Program-made: the position numbers and the translations under genes
Source: Salinibacillus aidingensis
GTDB lineage: Bacteria > Bacillota > Bacilli > Bacillales > Alkalibacillaceae
Assembly (NCBI RefSeq): GCF_039522525.1
Contig: NZ_BAAADO010000004.1
Location: forward strand, 124,001-188,000
Direction: 5' to 3'
DNA: 64,000 nt
Part shown: positions 16,540 to 25,729 of the stretch, piece after piece
Layout: each line of letters opens with the position of its first letter
Numbering within the stretch: the stretch's first letter is position 1
The notes under the pieces: model-generated
The model's database searches: none
What the model saw: the letters and a program-made list of their open reading frames with translations, nothing else
Told to the model about the DNA's origin: nothing

Positions 16540-16589
16540 ATGCACAGTAAAGGCTTAGAGGTTGTTTCCTCTAAGCCTTTACTGTGCAT
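16540..16589 (+). terminator. 22-bp perfect hairpin after the coat gene
   Basis: ATGCACAGTAAAGGCTTAGA plus GG pairs without mismatch with the segment at 16568-16589, around loop TTGTTT. The downstream T run is weak (TTTAT), so it may act as a transcript-end stabiliser as well as a terminator. Confidence 0.7.
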
Positions 16590-16618
16590 TTATACGCGAT
16601 CCTTTAATCAAAATAAGA

Positions 16619-16861
16619 TTAGAAAAACTCATATAATCCCTGTTCAAAATATTGAAATTCCTCTTTCGAAATCTTGTAACGTTTATAGCCCTCGTAAAAA
16701 GTATTTAAGTACTCTTCATTCCCCATAATTCCTCTTATTGCTAAGGATTCATCTTACCTAGGGTCTCCAATTGTCATCCCTCTACATCGATAAATAATCC
16801 AACTTCTCCGTTTGATACGAGTACATTGTCAGTTGTACAATCTCTTTCACTATTTATATCT
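16619..16861 (-). pseudogene. Decayed APH-like phosphotransferase gene fragment
   Basis: Minus-strand translation gives ADINS, then TTDNVLVSNGEVGLFIDVEG, then after a one-base frame change MTIGDPR, a stop codon, and DESLAIRGIMGNEEYLNTF continuing to a stop at 16619. This follows the aminoglycoside phosphotransferase/choline-kinase pattern (D-N-V-L-V, I-D-x-E, G-D-P-R-x-D). The catalytic H-x-D and the whole N-terminal lobe are missing. It is a remnant about 80 codons long with at least one frameshift and one in-frame stop. The rest of 16590-16966 shows no other gene. Confidence 0.6.
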
Positions 16862-16966
16862 GCGTCTTTTTTCCTGTTCCATAAATAAGAAAAGGGTTTC
16901 ATATGGCGAATGATTAATGTATATAATAATCAGAAAATCAGAAAATTATGAAATAGGAGAGTGAAT

Positions 16967-18217
16967 ATGATAGCATTAAGCAGAGTTATGTTAATTTTAA
17001 GTCTCGTTTTAGCCTTGTTATCTGTACCTTTTACAAGTCTTGCTGAGGAAAATCAAAAGAAAAACTCGGGGAATAGCTATCCCATTGTAATGGTTCATGG
17101 TCTGATGGGCTGGGGAGAAGGTGAAATGGGTGGCTTTCATTACTGGGGTGGACTGCAGGATATTCAAGCTAACCTGAATGAACAAGGTTTTCAGACTTAT
17201 GTAGCTACTGTAGGGCCTGTATCCAGCAACTGGGATCGTGCCGTTGAGCTATATCATTACATAAATGGGGGCACTGTTGATTATGGAGCCCGGCACGCCA
17301 AAGAACATGGTCATGATCAATACGGAAAAACCTTCCCGGGGATTTATACAGAATGGAATCAAAAAAATAAAATTCATCTCGTTGGTCACAGCATGGGCGG
17401 ACAGACGATTCGAACGCTTGTGGACTTGCTGAAGGATGGATCCGAGGCAGAACGAAGCTACGCGAAAGAGCAGGGGATGGAGTTATCGCCATTGTTTAAG
17501 GATGGAAAGAGCCAGGTTCAGAGCGTGACGTCACTGGCCACCCCTCATAATGGTTCAACCTTTGCTGATGAAGAGCTTGTGGTTCCTTTAATTAAGAAAA
17601 TGGTTATGCATGCAGCAGCTATGGGTGGATTGTCACAGGACAGCCTGGTTTATGATTTTAAGCTCGAGCATTGGGGATTGGAAAGAGAAGAGGGAGAGTC
17701 CTTCCTGTCCTATGCTGATCGCATTTACAATAGTTCTGTCTGGGAAAGGCGGGATATTAGTCTTTATGATTTGACGACTCCCGGGGCAAAGGAGCTGAAT
17801 GAATGGGTCGGGACACATCCGGATGTCTATTACTTTTCCTTTATAGGCCAGGCCACTTATGAGGATTGGTTAACCGGACGTTCTCTGCCTTCCTTATCCA
17901 TGAGTGCAATGCTGGTCCCTTCCAGCCTCTTTATGGGATCGTATACAAGGAATCATCCGGACCCTGCTATTGATGAAAGCTGGTGGCCGAACGATGGGCT
18001 GGTAAACGTGGTTTCAGGGAAGTATCCATTCAGCCAAAAGCATGAAGCGTACGATTATGGAGAAAAAGCGCAAAAAGGTGTGTGGAACCATTTTTCAGTG
18101 CAAAATGGCTGGGATCACCTCGATCACATTGGCATTAATGCAAAGGATGCTTTAGGAATCCATGACCTTGATGGCTTTTATCAAAAACTGGCCGCACATC
18201 TGCAAAGACTGCCTTAG
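16967..18217 (+). CDS. Secreted triacylglycerol lipase
   Basis: 416-residue precursor. The signal peptide of about 27 residues ends near S-L-A-E-E. The mature enzyme follows the thermostable Geobacillus (family I.5) and staphylococcal lipase pattern. It has the oxyanion region M-V-H-G-L-M-G-W-G, a zinc-binding block N-W-D-R-A through D-Y-G-A-R-H-A-K-E-H-G-H, and the nucleophile in V-G-H-S-M-G-G-Q-T near residue 142. The catalytic Asp is probably in W-W-P-N-D-G-L-V-N, and the catalytic His in W-D-H-L-D-H-I-G. It hydrolyses acylglycerols outside the cell. The nucleophile elbow is GHSMG as in staphylococcal lipases, not the AHSQG of Geobacillus. The ATG at 16967 lies seven bases after AGGAG; a GTG at 16961 is too close to it. 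Confidence 0.93.
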   Translation: MIALSRVMLILSLVLALLSVPFTSLAEENQKKNSGNSYPIVMVHGLMGWGEGEMGGFHYWGGLQDIQANLNEQGFQTYVATVGPVSSNWDRAVELYHYINGGTVDYGARHAKEHGHDQYGKTFPGIYTEWNQKNKIHLVGHSMGGQTIRTLVDLLKDGSEAERSYAKEQGMELSPLFKDGKSQVQSVTSLATPHNGSTFADEELVVPLIKKMVMHAAAMGGLSQDSLVYDFKLEHWGLEREEGESFLSYADRIYNSSVWERRDISLYDLTTPGAKELNEWVGTHPDVYYFSFIGQATYEDWLTGRSLPSLSMSAMLVPSSLFMGSYTRNHPDPAIDESWWPNDGLVNVVSGKYPFSQKHEAYDYGEKAQKGVWNHFSVQNGWDHLDHIGINAKDALGIHDLDGFYQKLAAHLQRLP

Positions 18218-18226
18218 CTTATACAA

Positions 18227-18258
18227 TGCCTGTCTGAAATGATGACAGGCATATTTTT
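18227..18258 (+). terminator. Terminator of the lipase gene
   Basis: TGCCTGTC pairs with GACAGGCA across nine bases, followed by TATTTTT. Confidence 0.8.
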
Positions 18259-18371
18259 ATGTTCAATTATAAAAATTAAAAAAATTTAAGCAAAAGGGTA
18301 GATATTTATTTCGGAACTCGATATATTTATATATACGCGATTTTAAAAATAGAGGAAAGGGAGGGACAACA

Positions 18372-20126
18372 TTGGATACTTTTAAGAAGCTTAAACAATT
18401 TTTCTGGCCTTATAAACGGCTGTTATTTATCTCTTTATTTGCCTTACTGTTCGTAACAGGAATTACGGTCGTTTATCCAATCGTCCTTCAGATAACCATT
18501 GATGAAGTGGTACTGGGAGAAAGGTATCAGCTGATTCCTTACTTAGCTTTCGGATTTATTGGAATTATGGCTGTGAAAGGTCTGGCTACTTATATTCATC
18601 AGTACCTTGGTGAATTATTCGGAATAAAGTCAGTGTTTGATTTGCGGAATGCATTGTATAAAAAGCTGCAGAAATTATCCTTTAAATACTATGATAATGC
18701 GAAGACCGGTGACCTGATGTCACGCCTGACATCGGATGTGGAGAGCTTCAGGGCTTTCTTATCCTTTGGTTTTACATCTGTAGTCCGTATTACCTTATTG
18801 ATTTTCATAAGTCTGGGGGTCATGTTCTATTATTCTGTTCCCCTTGCATTGGTAACCATGGCTTCCATGCCGTTTCTTGCCGTGGTAACCTGGCGATTTG
18901 ATAAAAAAGTGCATCCGGCCTTTCGCGGGGTGCGGAAGTCACTGGGACGCTTAAATACGAGAGTACAGGAAAATGTCAGCGGAATTCATACGGTTAAATC
19001 CCTATCCAGAGAGGATTTTGAGATTGGCCGCTTTGCCGACTCCAATGAGAATTACCGGGACCATTATTTACATACAGCGAGTATCTGGGCAAAATTTTTC
19101 CCTTTAATGGAGCTGCTGGGAAACATTAGTGTAGTTGTGCTGCTTGGATTCGGCGGTCACTTAGTCATCCAGGGTGACCTGCAACCAGGTCAATTAGTGG
19201 CCTTTTTCAGTTTAGTATGGTATATCGTCTGGCCTTTAACAGACTTTGGTTTTGTTATTAACCAGTTCTCCCAGGCGAAAGCTTCCGGTGAACGTCTGCT
19301 GGAGATTCTGGAGCAAAAGGAAGATATACAGGAACGGCCGAATGCTGTAAAAGAACATTCCATACAGGGTCATGTAACATTTCATGATGTCACGCTAACA
19401 TATGTAGAGGATGATGATGCCGCCTTGAAAGATGTTTCCTTCGATGCACCCCCAGGGAAGGTAATGGGACTGATTGGAGCAACAGGATCCGGAAAAACGA
19501 GCATCACACAGCTGATTACCCGTTTTTATGAACCGGAACAGGGACAGGTGCTGATTGACGGAAAACCTGTACAGGAATATGGATTAAAAACCCTGCGGAA
19601 GAGCATTGGCTTTGTGCTTCAGGAGGCTTTTCTATTTTCTACGACCATCCTGGAAAATATCCGCTACGGAAATCCGGATGCAACGATGGATGAGGTTATC
19701 GATGCAGCTAAGCGGGCTCAGGCTCATGATTTTATTATGGATATGCCTAAAGGCTATGAAACCTTACTCGGTGAAAGGGGAATGGGCCTATCCGGAGGGC
19801 AGAAGCAGCGTATTGCCATTGCCCGTGCAATTTTGATTAACCCGCGGATTCTCGTGTTGGATGATGCCACATCAGCGGTGGATATGGAAACAGAATTTAA
19901 AATCCAAAAAGCCCTTCGAGAGGTCATGAAAGGAAGAACGACCTTTATTATTGCTCACCGGATTTCAGCTCTTAAACATGCAGACGAAATTCTCGTTCTT
20001 GAGGATGGAAAGGTTGCAGAGCGAGGGCAGCATGAGGATCTCCTGAATAATGGAGGCCCTTATCAAAGAATTTATAACATTCAATATCAGGATCAGGATA
20101 CCGTTTTGGAAAAGCATCCAGGATAG
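18372..20126 (+). CDS. yfiB: ABC exporter half-transporter, degenerate ATPase site
   Basis: 584 residues: six membrane helices (about 1-310), then a nucleotide-binding domain. Walker A is G-A-T-G-S-G-K-T, the signature is L-S-G-G-Q-K-Q-R, and Walker B is I-L-V-L-D-D-A-T-S. The residue after Walker B Asp is Asp instead of the catalytic Glu, as in the non-catalytic subunit of heterodimeric exporters such as TM287 and BmrC. It pairs with the next gene, 11 bp downstream. The start is TTG 18372 after GGGAGGG. Substrate unknown; multidrug or lipid export is typical. The best match I can recall is the B. subtilis YfiB/YfiC pair. Confidence 0.88.
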   Translation: MDTFKKLKQFFWPYKRLLFISLFALLFVTGITVVYPIVLQITIDEVVLGERYQLIPYLAFGFIGIMAVKGLATYIHQYLGELFGIKSVFDLRNALYKKLQKLSFKYYDNAKTGDLMSRLTSDVESFRAFLSFGFTSVVRITLLIFISLGVMFYYSVPLALVTMASMPFLAVVTWRFDKKVHPAFRGVRKSLGRLNTRVQENVSGIHTVKSLSREDFEIGRFADSNENYRDHYLHTASIWAKFFPLMELLGNISVVVLLGFGGHLVIQGDLQPGQLVAFFSLVWYIVWPLTDFGFVINQFSQAKASGERLLEILEQKEDIQERPNAVKEHSIQGHVTFHDVTLTYVEDDDAALKDVSFDAPPGKVMGLIGATGSGKTSITQLITRFYEPEQGQVLIDGKPVQEYGLKTLRKSIGFVLQEAFLFSTTILENIRYGNPDATMDEVIDAAKRAQAHDFIMDMPKGYETLLGERGMGLSGGQKQRIAIARAILINPRILVLDDATSAVDMETEFKIQKALREVMKGRTTFIIAHRISALKHADEILVLEDGKVAERGQHEDLLNNGGPYQRIYNIQYQDQDTVLEKHPG

Positions 20127-20137
20127 GGGGGGAGAAT

Positions 20138-21964
20138 ATGAGTCAAACAAGTTCAGCAACAGAAAGCAAGCATTTAAAACGTTTTTATTACACGATTGAT
20201 ACAGCCGTTGATAAGCCATTTAACTGGAAGCAGACGATACGCTTATTAAAATATATGAAGCCTTATGCCAAGACACTGCTGCCTGCAGCTGTTATTGCGA
20301 TGTTAGTCTCAACAGCTGTGCGGTTAATTGTCCCGATTATTATTGGACGCTATACGATTGATAAGGCGTTAGCTAACCAGGATGTCAACCTGCTTATTCA
20401 ATTTGTCATTCTCATCGGCTTCTTATATGTATTTAATTTTATTGCCAATACCTTGCGAATACGCTGGGTCAATAAACTCGGGCAGGGTGTCATCTATGAC
20501 TTAAGAGATGGGTTGTTTTCCCATGTGCAGCGCCTGTCCCATCGGTTTTTTGATTCCAGGTCAGCCGGTTCTATTCTCGTCAGAATTTTAAATGATGTAA
20601 ACTCTTTACAGGAGCTGTTTACGAATGGAATTATCAACCTTCTGACAGATGTGATCACATTGCTCGGAATTGTGGTGATTATGTTCGTGTTAAGTCCTAA
20701 ACTGGCCTTAGCCGTAATGATTGTCATACCGATTATGTTCTTTATTTCAACAAAGCTGCGGAAAAACATCCGCCGTTCCTGGCAGCAGGTGCGAATCCAG
20801 CAGTCCCGGTTAAATTCTCATTTAAATGAGAGCATCCAGGGCATTCGAATCACTCAGTCCTTTTCACAGGAAGGGGAAAATACAGAATTCTTTAATGGTG
20901 TAAATACAGATAACTATGAAAGATGGAGAATTGCAACGAAGAAGAGTGCCATGTTCCGGCCACTTGTGGAAATGTGTAATGCAGTCGGAACCGCTATTCT
21001 TATCTCATATGGGGCTCATTTAATTTTAAATGATCCTTATGTTACAACGGGTATTTTTGTATCCTTTGCCTTTTATTTAGGTATGTTCTGGGATCCGATT
21101 TCCCGCCTCGGACAAAGCTATAATCAATTGCTTATGGCCATGTCCTCATCTGAACGTATTTTTGAGTTTCTTGATGAGAGACCAAATGTGAAGGAAAAAC
21201 CAGACGCGATCGAGTTTAATGACATGAAAGGAAATGTTGAATTTGATCGGGTGCAATTTTCCTACGACAATGATCGTATCGCTCTTCATGAGATATCTCT
21301 CAAGATGAAGCAGGGACAGACAGTGGCCCTGGTCGGCCATACTGGCTCAGGAAAATCAACCATCGCCAACCTGATCAGCCGCTTTTACGATCCAACACAG
21401 GGGGCTGTAAGAATTGATGGAACAGACCTGCGTGATGTCACCCTTGACAGCTTGCGGCAAAATATCAGTGTAGTTCTGCAGGATACCTTTATTTTCTCAG
21501 GAAAGATTAAGGAAAACATCCGTTTCGGACGTCCGGATGCGACGGATAAAGAGGTCATTGAAGCTGCGAAGGTTGTAGGGGCACATGACTTCATTCAACG
21601 CCTGGCAGATGGCTATGAGACGGAAGTGGAAGAGAGAGGAAATATCCTGTCCGTAGGCGAAAGACAGCTGCTGTCCTTTGCCCGAGCTTTACTGGCGGAT
21701 CCAAAGATTATTATTCTGGACGAAGCAACTGCAAGTATTGACACAGAAACAGAGCAGAAAATACAAAAAGCCCTTAAAAGGCTGCTTGACGGCCGCACAT
21801 CGATTTTAATTGCGCACCGGTTATCAACTATTCGTGAGGCCGATCATATCATTGTTTTAGAAAATGGACACATCATTGAACAGGGCAACCACGATGAGCT
21901 CATGGATCACCAGGGAGAATACTATCACCTTGTCAAAGCCCAGTTCCAAATGCTAGGCGCTTAG
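20138..21964 (+). CDS. yfiC: ABC exporter half-transporter, partner subunit
   Basis: 608 residues with an N-terminal cytosolic extension of about 40 residues, six membrane helices (about 45-345) and a nucleotide-binding domain. Walker A is G-H-T-G-S-G-K-S and Walker B is I-I-I-L-D-E-A-T-A with the catalytic Glu intact. The signature, however, is L-S-V-G-E instead of LSGGQ. The variant signature and the Asp of the first subunit would meet in the same composite site. This leaves one degenerate and one canonical ATP site, the hallmark of asymmetric heterodimers. The ATG follows GGGGGGAG. Operon with yfiB. Confidence 0.88.
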   Translation: MSQTSSATESKHLKRFYYTIDTAVDKPFNWKQTIRLLKYMKPYAKTLLPAAVIAMLVSTAVRLIVPIIIGRYTIDKALANQDVNLLIQFVILIGFLYVFNFIANTLRIRWVNKLGQGVIYDLRDGLFSHVQRLSHRFFDSRSAGSILVRILNDVNSLQELFTNGIINLLTDVITLLGIVVIMFVLSPKLALAVMIVIPIMFFISTKLRKNIRRSWQQVRIQQSRLNSHLNESIQGIRITQSFSQEGENTEFFNGVNTDNYERWRIATKKSAMFRPLVEMCNAVGTAILISYGAHLILNDPYVTTGIFVSFAFYLGMFWDPISRLGQSYNQLLMAMSSSERIFEFLDERPNVKEKPDAIEFNDMKGNVEFDRVQFSYDNDRIALHEISLKMKQGQTVALVGHTGSGKSTIANLISRFYDPTQGAVRIDGTDLRDVTLDSLRQNISVVLQDTFIFSGKIKENIRFGRPDATDKEVIEAAKVVGAHDFIQRLADGYETEVEERGNILSVGERQLLSFARALLADPKIIILDEATASIDTETEQKIQKALKRLLDGRTSILIAHRLSTIREADHIIVLENGHIIEQGNHDELMDHQGEYYHLVKAQFQMLGA

Positions 21965-21965
21965 G

Positions 21966-22250
21966 CAAGAAAAGCGAAGGCGACTGATCAGGAGCCGCAG
22001 CTGGACAAAGAAAAGCGAAGGCGAGCGTTTAGGCCCGACGGCATAAGCAGAATATCCGGAGTGGCCGCTTTTTGGCCATGTAGGGGATTCTGCTTATGAC
22101 CGCTTGGGCCTGGGAGCCGCAGCTGGACAGAGAAAAGCGAAGGCGACTGATCAGGAGCCGTAGCTGGACAAAAAAAGCGGAGGTGACCGTTTATGACCGC
22201 TTAGGCTTACGAGTCACGGTTGAACAAACGGGCACTCCGCTTTTGCTATT
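21966..22250 (+). repeat. Dispersed element R1, copy 1
   Basis: Composite of GAAAAGCGAAGGCGACTGATC, GGAGCCGCAGCTGGACA and a hairpin GGCATAAGCAGAAT...ATTCTGCTTATGACC. The block occurs in opposite orientation at 39950-40244, nearly identical over more than 100 bases. It fills the gap between yfiC and yuiD, with no gene inside. Confidence 0.85.
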
Positions 22251-22254
22251 TAAA

Positions 22255-22734
22255 TTAAGCCTTAGGAAACGGATAAAAGCTATATAATATCAGTCCCACA
22301 ATCAGTCCGAACAGAGCGCCAAAAAAGACTTCTAAGGGTTTATGACCTAAAAGCTCCTTAAGCTGCTCTCTCTTTTCATAATTGTTCAGGTTGTGATGCT
22401 TCAGAGTGCCCACCAGCTGCTGGAAATCCTTTGCCATTTGATTTAATGCCACAGCGTGCTGCCCAGCCTGTCTTCTGACTCCTGTTGCATCGTGCATAAC
22501 GATAATGGTTAAAATGAGACTAATCGCAAATGCATTGGATTGAATACCCTCTGTCAGTGCCATGGCGGTTGTAAGTGACACCACAGTTGCCGTATGGGAG
22601 CTTGGCATTCCTCCAGTACTGAAAAACAGCTCAAACTTCCATTCCCGCTTTTTTATGTAATGAAGAGGAATTTTTATCACTTGAGCAAGTAAAGAAGCAA
22701 GTAAAGCGGCTAAGATTGGATAAGAAATGACCAT
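22255..22734 (-). CDS. yuiD: YuiD-type divergent PAP2 membrane protein
   Basis: 159 residues with four hydrophobic segments. Conserved motifs are G-G-M-P-S-S-H-T-A near residue 42 and H-D-A-T-G-V-R-R-Q-A-G near 82, typical of the DUF212/YuiD branch of acid phosphatase/vanadium haloperoxidase-related proteins. The catalytic function has not been demonstrated. The ATG at 22734 follows AGGAGG. It is convergent with the exporter operon, with repeat R1 between them. A C-terminal helix with G-x-x-x-G packing motifs ends the protein. Confidence 0.9.
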   Translation of the reverse strand: MVISYPILAALLASLLAQVIKIPLHYIKKREWKFELFFSTGGMPSSHTATVVSLTTAMALTEGIQSNAFAISLILTIIVMHDATGVRRQAGQHAVALNQMAKDFQQLVGTLKHHNLNNYEKREQLKELLGHKPLEVFFGALFGLIVGLILYSFYPFPKA

Positions 22735-22894
22735 GGTGTACCTCCTGACTTTCTGTTTAGCAGAGTGAGCTGCAGGGTTTGTATTTTAAAGGAAGTTTTT
22801 ACAACAATCAAGTGAGCCATTTTGTAGTCTTCCTAATTTCCGTAAACTTATGATAGACTATAGCCATGTACAAACACAGTAGGGAGAGTTAGCC

Positions 22895-23566
22895 ATGAAA
22901 AAAAAGGATTATGCAGTCATTGGACTTGGGCGATTTGGCGGTAGTATTTGCCTTGAGCTGAGTAAAGAAGGAATGGATGTCATGGCCATTGACCTGGATC
23001 CTGACCGGGTAAATGAATTTAAAGATATCGCTTCTCATTCAGTCATTGCAGATACAACAGATGAAAAGGTTTTAAGAGAGATAGGTATACAAAATATAGA
23101 TCATGTGATCGTAGCCATCGGTGATAACATTCAGTCCAGTATTTTATCAACCCTTATGTTAAAGGAACTGGGGATAAAGAGGATTACCGTAAAAGCACAA
23201 AATGATTATCATGAGAAAGTTTTAAACAAGATTGGTGCCGATTATGTTGTCCATCCTGAACGTGATATGGGACGCCGAATTGCCCATAATATCATTTCCA
23301 GTAACGTCTTAGATTATCTGGAGCTTTCCGATGAGCATAGTGTGGTCGAAGTAAAAGCCGGGGAGAAAATGGATGGGCAGACCCTTGTTGATCTCGATAT
23401 TCGTGCAGAATATGGATGTAATATTGTAGCGATAAAAAGGGATAAAGAAGTGCTTGTATCCCCGCTGGCGACAGAGGAAATTCGCGGAAATGATATTCTG
23501 ATTGTCATTGGTGCTGATAAGGATATTTCCAGATTTGAGAAAAATTTAGTTGTGGAAGATGACTAA
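22895..23566 (+). CDS. ktrC: Ktr potassium-channel regulatory subunit
   Basis: 223 residues. The RCK N-domain binds nucleotide (G-L-G-R-F-G-G-S near residue 11, acidic D-L-D at the end of the second strand). An RCK C-domain runs from about 135 to 218. KtrC gates the KtrD potassium transporter and is inhibited by cyclic di-AMP bound to the C-domain in B. subtilis and S. aureus. No membrane subunit is encoded nearby, as is usual for ktrC. The ATG follows AGGGAGAG. Adjacent rnjA on the opposite strand matches the ykqB-ykqC arrangement of B. subtilis, minus adeC. Confidence 0.92.
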   Translation: MKKKDYAVIGLGRFGGSICLELSKEGMDVMAIDLDPDRVNEFKDIASHSVIADTTDEKVLREIGIQNIDHVIVAIGDNIQSSILSTLMLKELGIKRITVKAQNDYHEKVLNKIGADYVVHPERDMGRRIAHNIISSNVLDYLELSDEHSVVEVKAGEKMDGQTLVDLDIRAEYGCNIVAIKRDKEVLVSPLATEEIRGNDILIVIGADKDISRFEKNLVVEDD

Positions 23567-23576
23567 GCACCTGTGG

Positions 23577-23660
23577 GGAGGAGTCGGGACATAACAAATA
23601 GCTTGGTCCTAAACCGAATGACAGGATGTCTTAGCGGAGTATTTTTCCGGAGCGGTGGTT
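23577..23660. repeat. Degenerate R4-type repeat after ktrC
   Basis: GGAGTCGGGACATAAC resembles the GAGGCTGGGACATA stem at 12741, and CTTAGCGGAGTATTTTTCCG lies further in. The matching right arm is absent, so this is probably a decayed copy. Confidence 0.45.
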
Positions 23661-23697
23661 TCTAAACATATCTTAATACTATAAATTGCTGCAACAC

Positions 23698-23728
23698 AAA
23701 AAGCTGCCTCTTAATGAGACAGCTTTTT
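23698..23728 (-). terminator. Terminator of rnjA
   Basis: AAAAAGCTGTCTC pairs with GAGGCAGCTTTTT on the minus strand across a five-base loop; it can also stop ktrC transcripts. Confidence 0.85.
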
Positions 23729-23746
23729 ATTATATGACCGTTGATT

Positions 23747-25414
23747 CTAAACCTCCATAATAATAGGGAGAATCATCGGCTTTCTCTTTGTTTTTTCGTA
23801 GAGGAACGGTGCAATGGTGTCGGTAATTTCATTTTTAATTTCGGACCATTGGCTGGTTCTGCGTTCCATTACTTTTAGCAGGTGTTTGGAAACCAGCTTC
23901 TGTGCTTCTTTTATTAAATCCTCAGACTCTCTCATATAGACAAACCCTCGAGAGATAATGTCCGGGCCAGAAGCAATCTTAAATTCCTTCATATTGATAC
24001 TTACGACAACAATTACAAGGCCTTCTTCTGAAAGGATTCTGCGGTCCCGCAAAACAATGTTTCCGATATCGCCTATACCACTACCATCGACGTAAATCGA
24101 ACCAGAAGGAATTTTACCGGCAAATGAGGCAGTGTCTTTTCCTAATGCAAGTACATCCCCATTATCTAGAATAAATGAATCTTTTGGGTCAACTCCACAA
24201 TCACTGGCCAGTTTCATATGCTCCACTAACATACGGTATTCACCGTGAATAGGCATGAAGTATTTTGGTTTTAGTAAACGAAGCATAAGCTTTTGTTCTT
24301 CCTGGGATCCATGCCCGGAAGTATGGATATCATTTAATGAACCATGAATAACTTCTGCCCCGGCACGGTAAAGCATGTTAATCATACGACTGACACTGAT
24401 TGTGTTACCTGGGATTGGTGACGAAGAAAATACCACCGTGTCATCAGGCTGAATCTGGATCTGTCTGTGTGTTCCATTGGCAATACGGGAAAGGGCTGCC
24501 ATTGGTTCACCTTGAGATCCCGTGCATAGTATTGCCACTTCATTACTTGGGAGACGGTTAATCTGGGATGCCTCAATAAAAGCATCCTCAGGTGCCTGAA
24601 TATAACCTAATTCTTTTCCTACCTGAATATTTTTTTCCATACTGCGTCCAAATACAGCAATTTTTCGATTATTGTTTACAGCTGCTTCGACAGCCTGTTG
24701 TAAGCGGTGGATATTGGAAGCGAATGTTGCAAAAATAATTCTTCCTTCCACATTACTGAAAATCTCTCGTATACTTTGTCCTACTACACGTTCAGACAGA
24801 GTGAATCCAGGGACTTCACTGTTTGTACTATCTGATAATAAACACAATACCCCATCTCGTCCGATTTCTGCCATTTTCGTCAAGTTGGCAGGTTCACCTA
24901 CAGGAGTGAAGTCAAATTTGAAATCTCCTGTATGAACAATATTTCCTGGTGGTGTTTTTACAACAATACCGTAAGAGTCAGGAATACTATGCGTTGTGCG
25001 GAAAAAGGATACGGATGTCTTACGGAATTTAATCACATCTTCCTCTTGAATGGTATGAAGCTTTGCATTCCGTAATAACCCATGTTCTTCTAATTTACTT
25101 TTTACTAAACCGATCGCAAGCTTACCCCCATAAATAGGGATATTAATTTCACGTAATAAATAAGGGATGCCTCCGATGTGGTCCTCATGCCCGTGGGTGA
25201 GGAATAATCCCTTAATTTTGTCCTGGTTTTGAACAAGGTAGGTATAGTCTGGAATGACATAATCAATTCCTAAGAGTTCGTCTTCAGGAAACTTAATTCC
25301 TGCATCAATTAAAATGATTTCATCCTGGAATTGAATGCCATACGTATTTTTTCCGATCTCACCTAGACCACCTAGTGCAAAAACCGCTGCCTGATCATTT
25401 TTAACGAATTTCAT
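23747..25414 (-). CDS. rnjA: Ribonuclease J1
   Basis: 555 residues. The metallo-beta-lactamase core has the zinc motif T-H-G-H-E-D-H-I-G-G near residue 74 and H-T-G-D-F-K-F-D. The beta-CASP insert spans about 210-365, and H-T-S-G-H-G-S plus P-I-H-G-E-Y-R follow near 364-395. A C-terminal domain completes the protein. It is the 5'-3' exoribonuclease and endonuclease central to RNA decay in Bacillus, and in B. subtilis it binds GapA with help from SR1P, which is also encoded here. rpoY ends next to its start, so the pair is one operon. Confidence 0.96.
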   Translation of the reverse strand: MKFVKNDQAAVFALGGLGEIGKNTYGIQFQDEIILIDAGIKFPEDELLGIDYVIPDYTYLVQNQDKIKGLFLTHGHEDHIGGIPYLLREINIPIYGGKLAIGLVKSKLEEHGLLRNAKLHTIQEEDVIKFRKTSVSFFRTTHSIPDSYGIVVKTPPGNIVHTGDFKFDFTPVGEPANLTKMAEIGRDGVLCLLSDSTNSEVPGFTLSERVVGQSIREIFSNVEGRIIFATFASNIHRLQQAVEAAVNNNRKIAVFGRSMEKNIQVGKELGYIQAPEDAFIEASQINRLPSNEVAILCTGSQGEPMAALSRIANGTHRQIQIQPDDTVVFSSSPIPGNTISVSRMINMLYRAGAEVIHGSLNDIHTSGHGSQEEQKLMLRLLKPKYFMPIHGEYRMLVEHMKLASDCGVDPKDSFILDNGDVLALGKDTASFAGKIPSGSIYVDGSGIGDIGNIVLRDRRILSEEGLVIVVVSINMKEFKIASGPDIISRGFVYMRESEDLIKEAQKLVSKHLLKVMERRTSQWSEIKNEITDTIAPFLYEKTKRKPMILPIIMEV

Positions 25415-25624
25415 TTATAGTTTCTCCACTTCGAAGTTTTCTGAGCCCTGCTCATATTCCAAGTGTTTTTCACTTAGTTGAATAATATGCTCAATATGAA
25501 CATTGCGATCGGATAGTTTTTTACGAATTTCACGTTCACTTTCTGCTTCCACATACATGGCTTGGGTCCGTTCTCTAATTGGAACTTCCTCCGGGCTTTC
25601 TTGATAAAGTACTTTATAAATCAT
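25415..25624 (-). CDS. rpoY: RNA polymerase epsilon subunit
   Basis: 69-residue protein of the RpoY/YkzG family, a small accessory subunit of Firmicutes RNA polymerase that resembles phage inhibitors in fold. The sequence starts M-I-Y-K-V-L-Y-Q and carries the conserved pair V-P-I-R-E-R-T and E-Y-E-Q-G-S-E-N-F near the end. It immediately precedes rnjA without a gap, the arrangement conserved across Bacillales, which links polymerase and RNase J1 production. The ATG follows AAGGAGAGATCG. Confidence 0.93.
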   Translation of the reverse strand: MIYKVLYQESPEEVPIRERTQAMYVEAESEREIRKKLSDRNVHIEHIIQLSEKHLEYEQGSENFEVEKL

Positions 25625-25729
25625 GTCGATCTCTCCTTACTAGATAAAAATTCATATCCTGATTCCACTGTAAATTGTTGTATTGGACAAACGTATATTA
25701 TATTGATTTAAACAGGTACGGAGGAAATA

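Noticed and set aside
16540..16589. Insertion-sequence terminal inverted repeats
   Set aside because: The two arms are adjacent with a six-base loop, so this is a hairpin, not separated IS ends.
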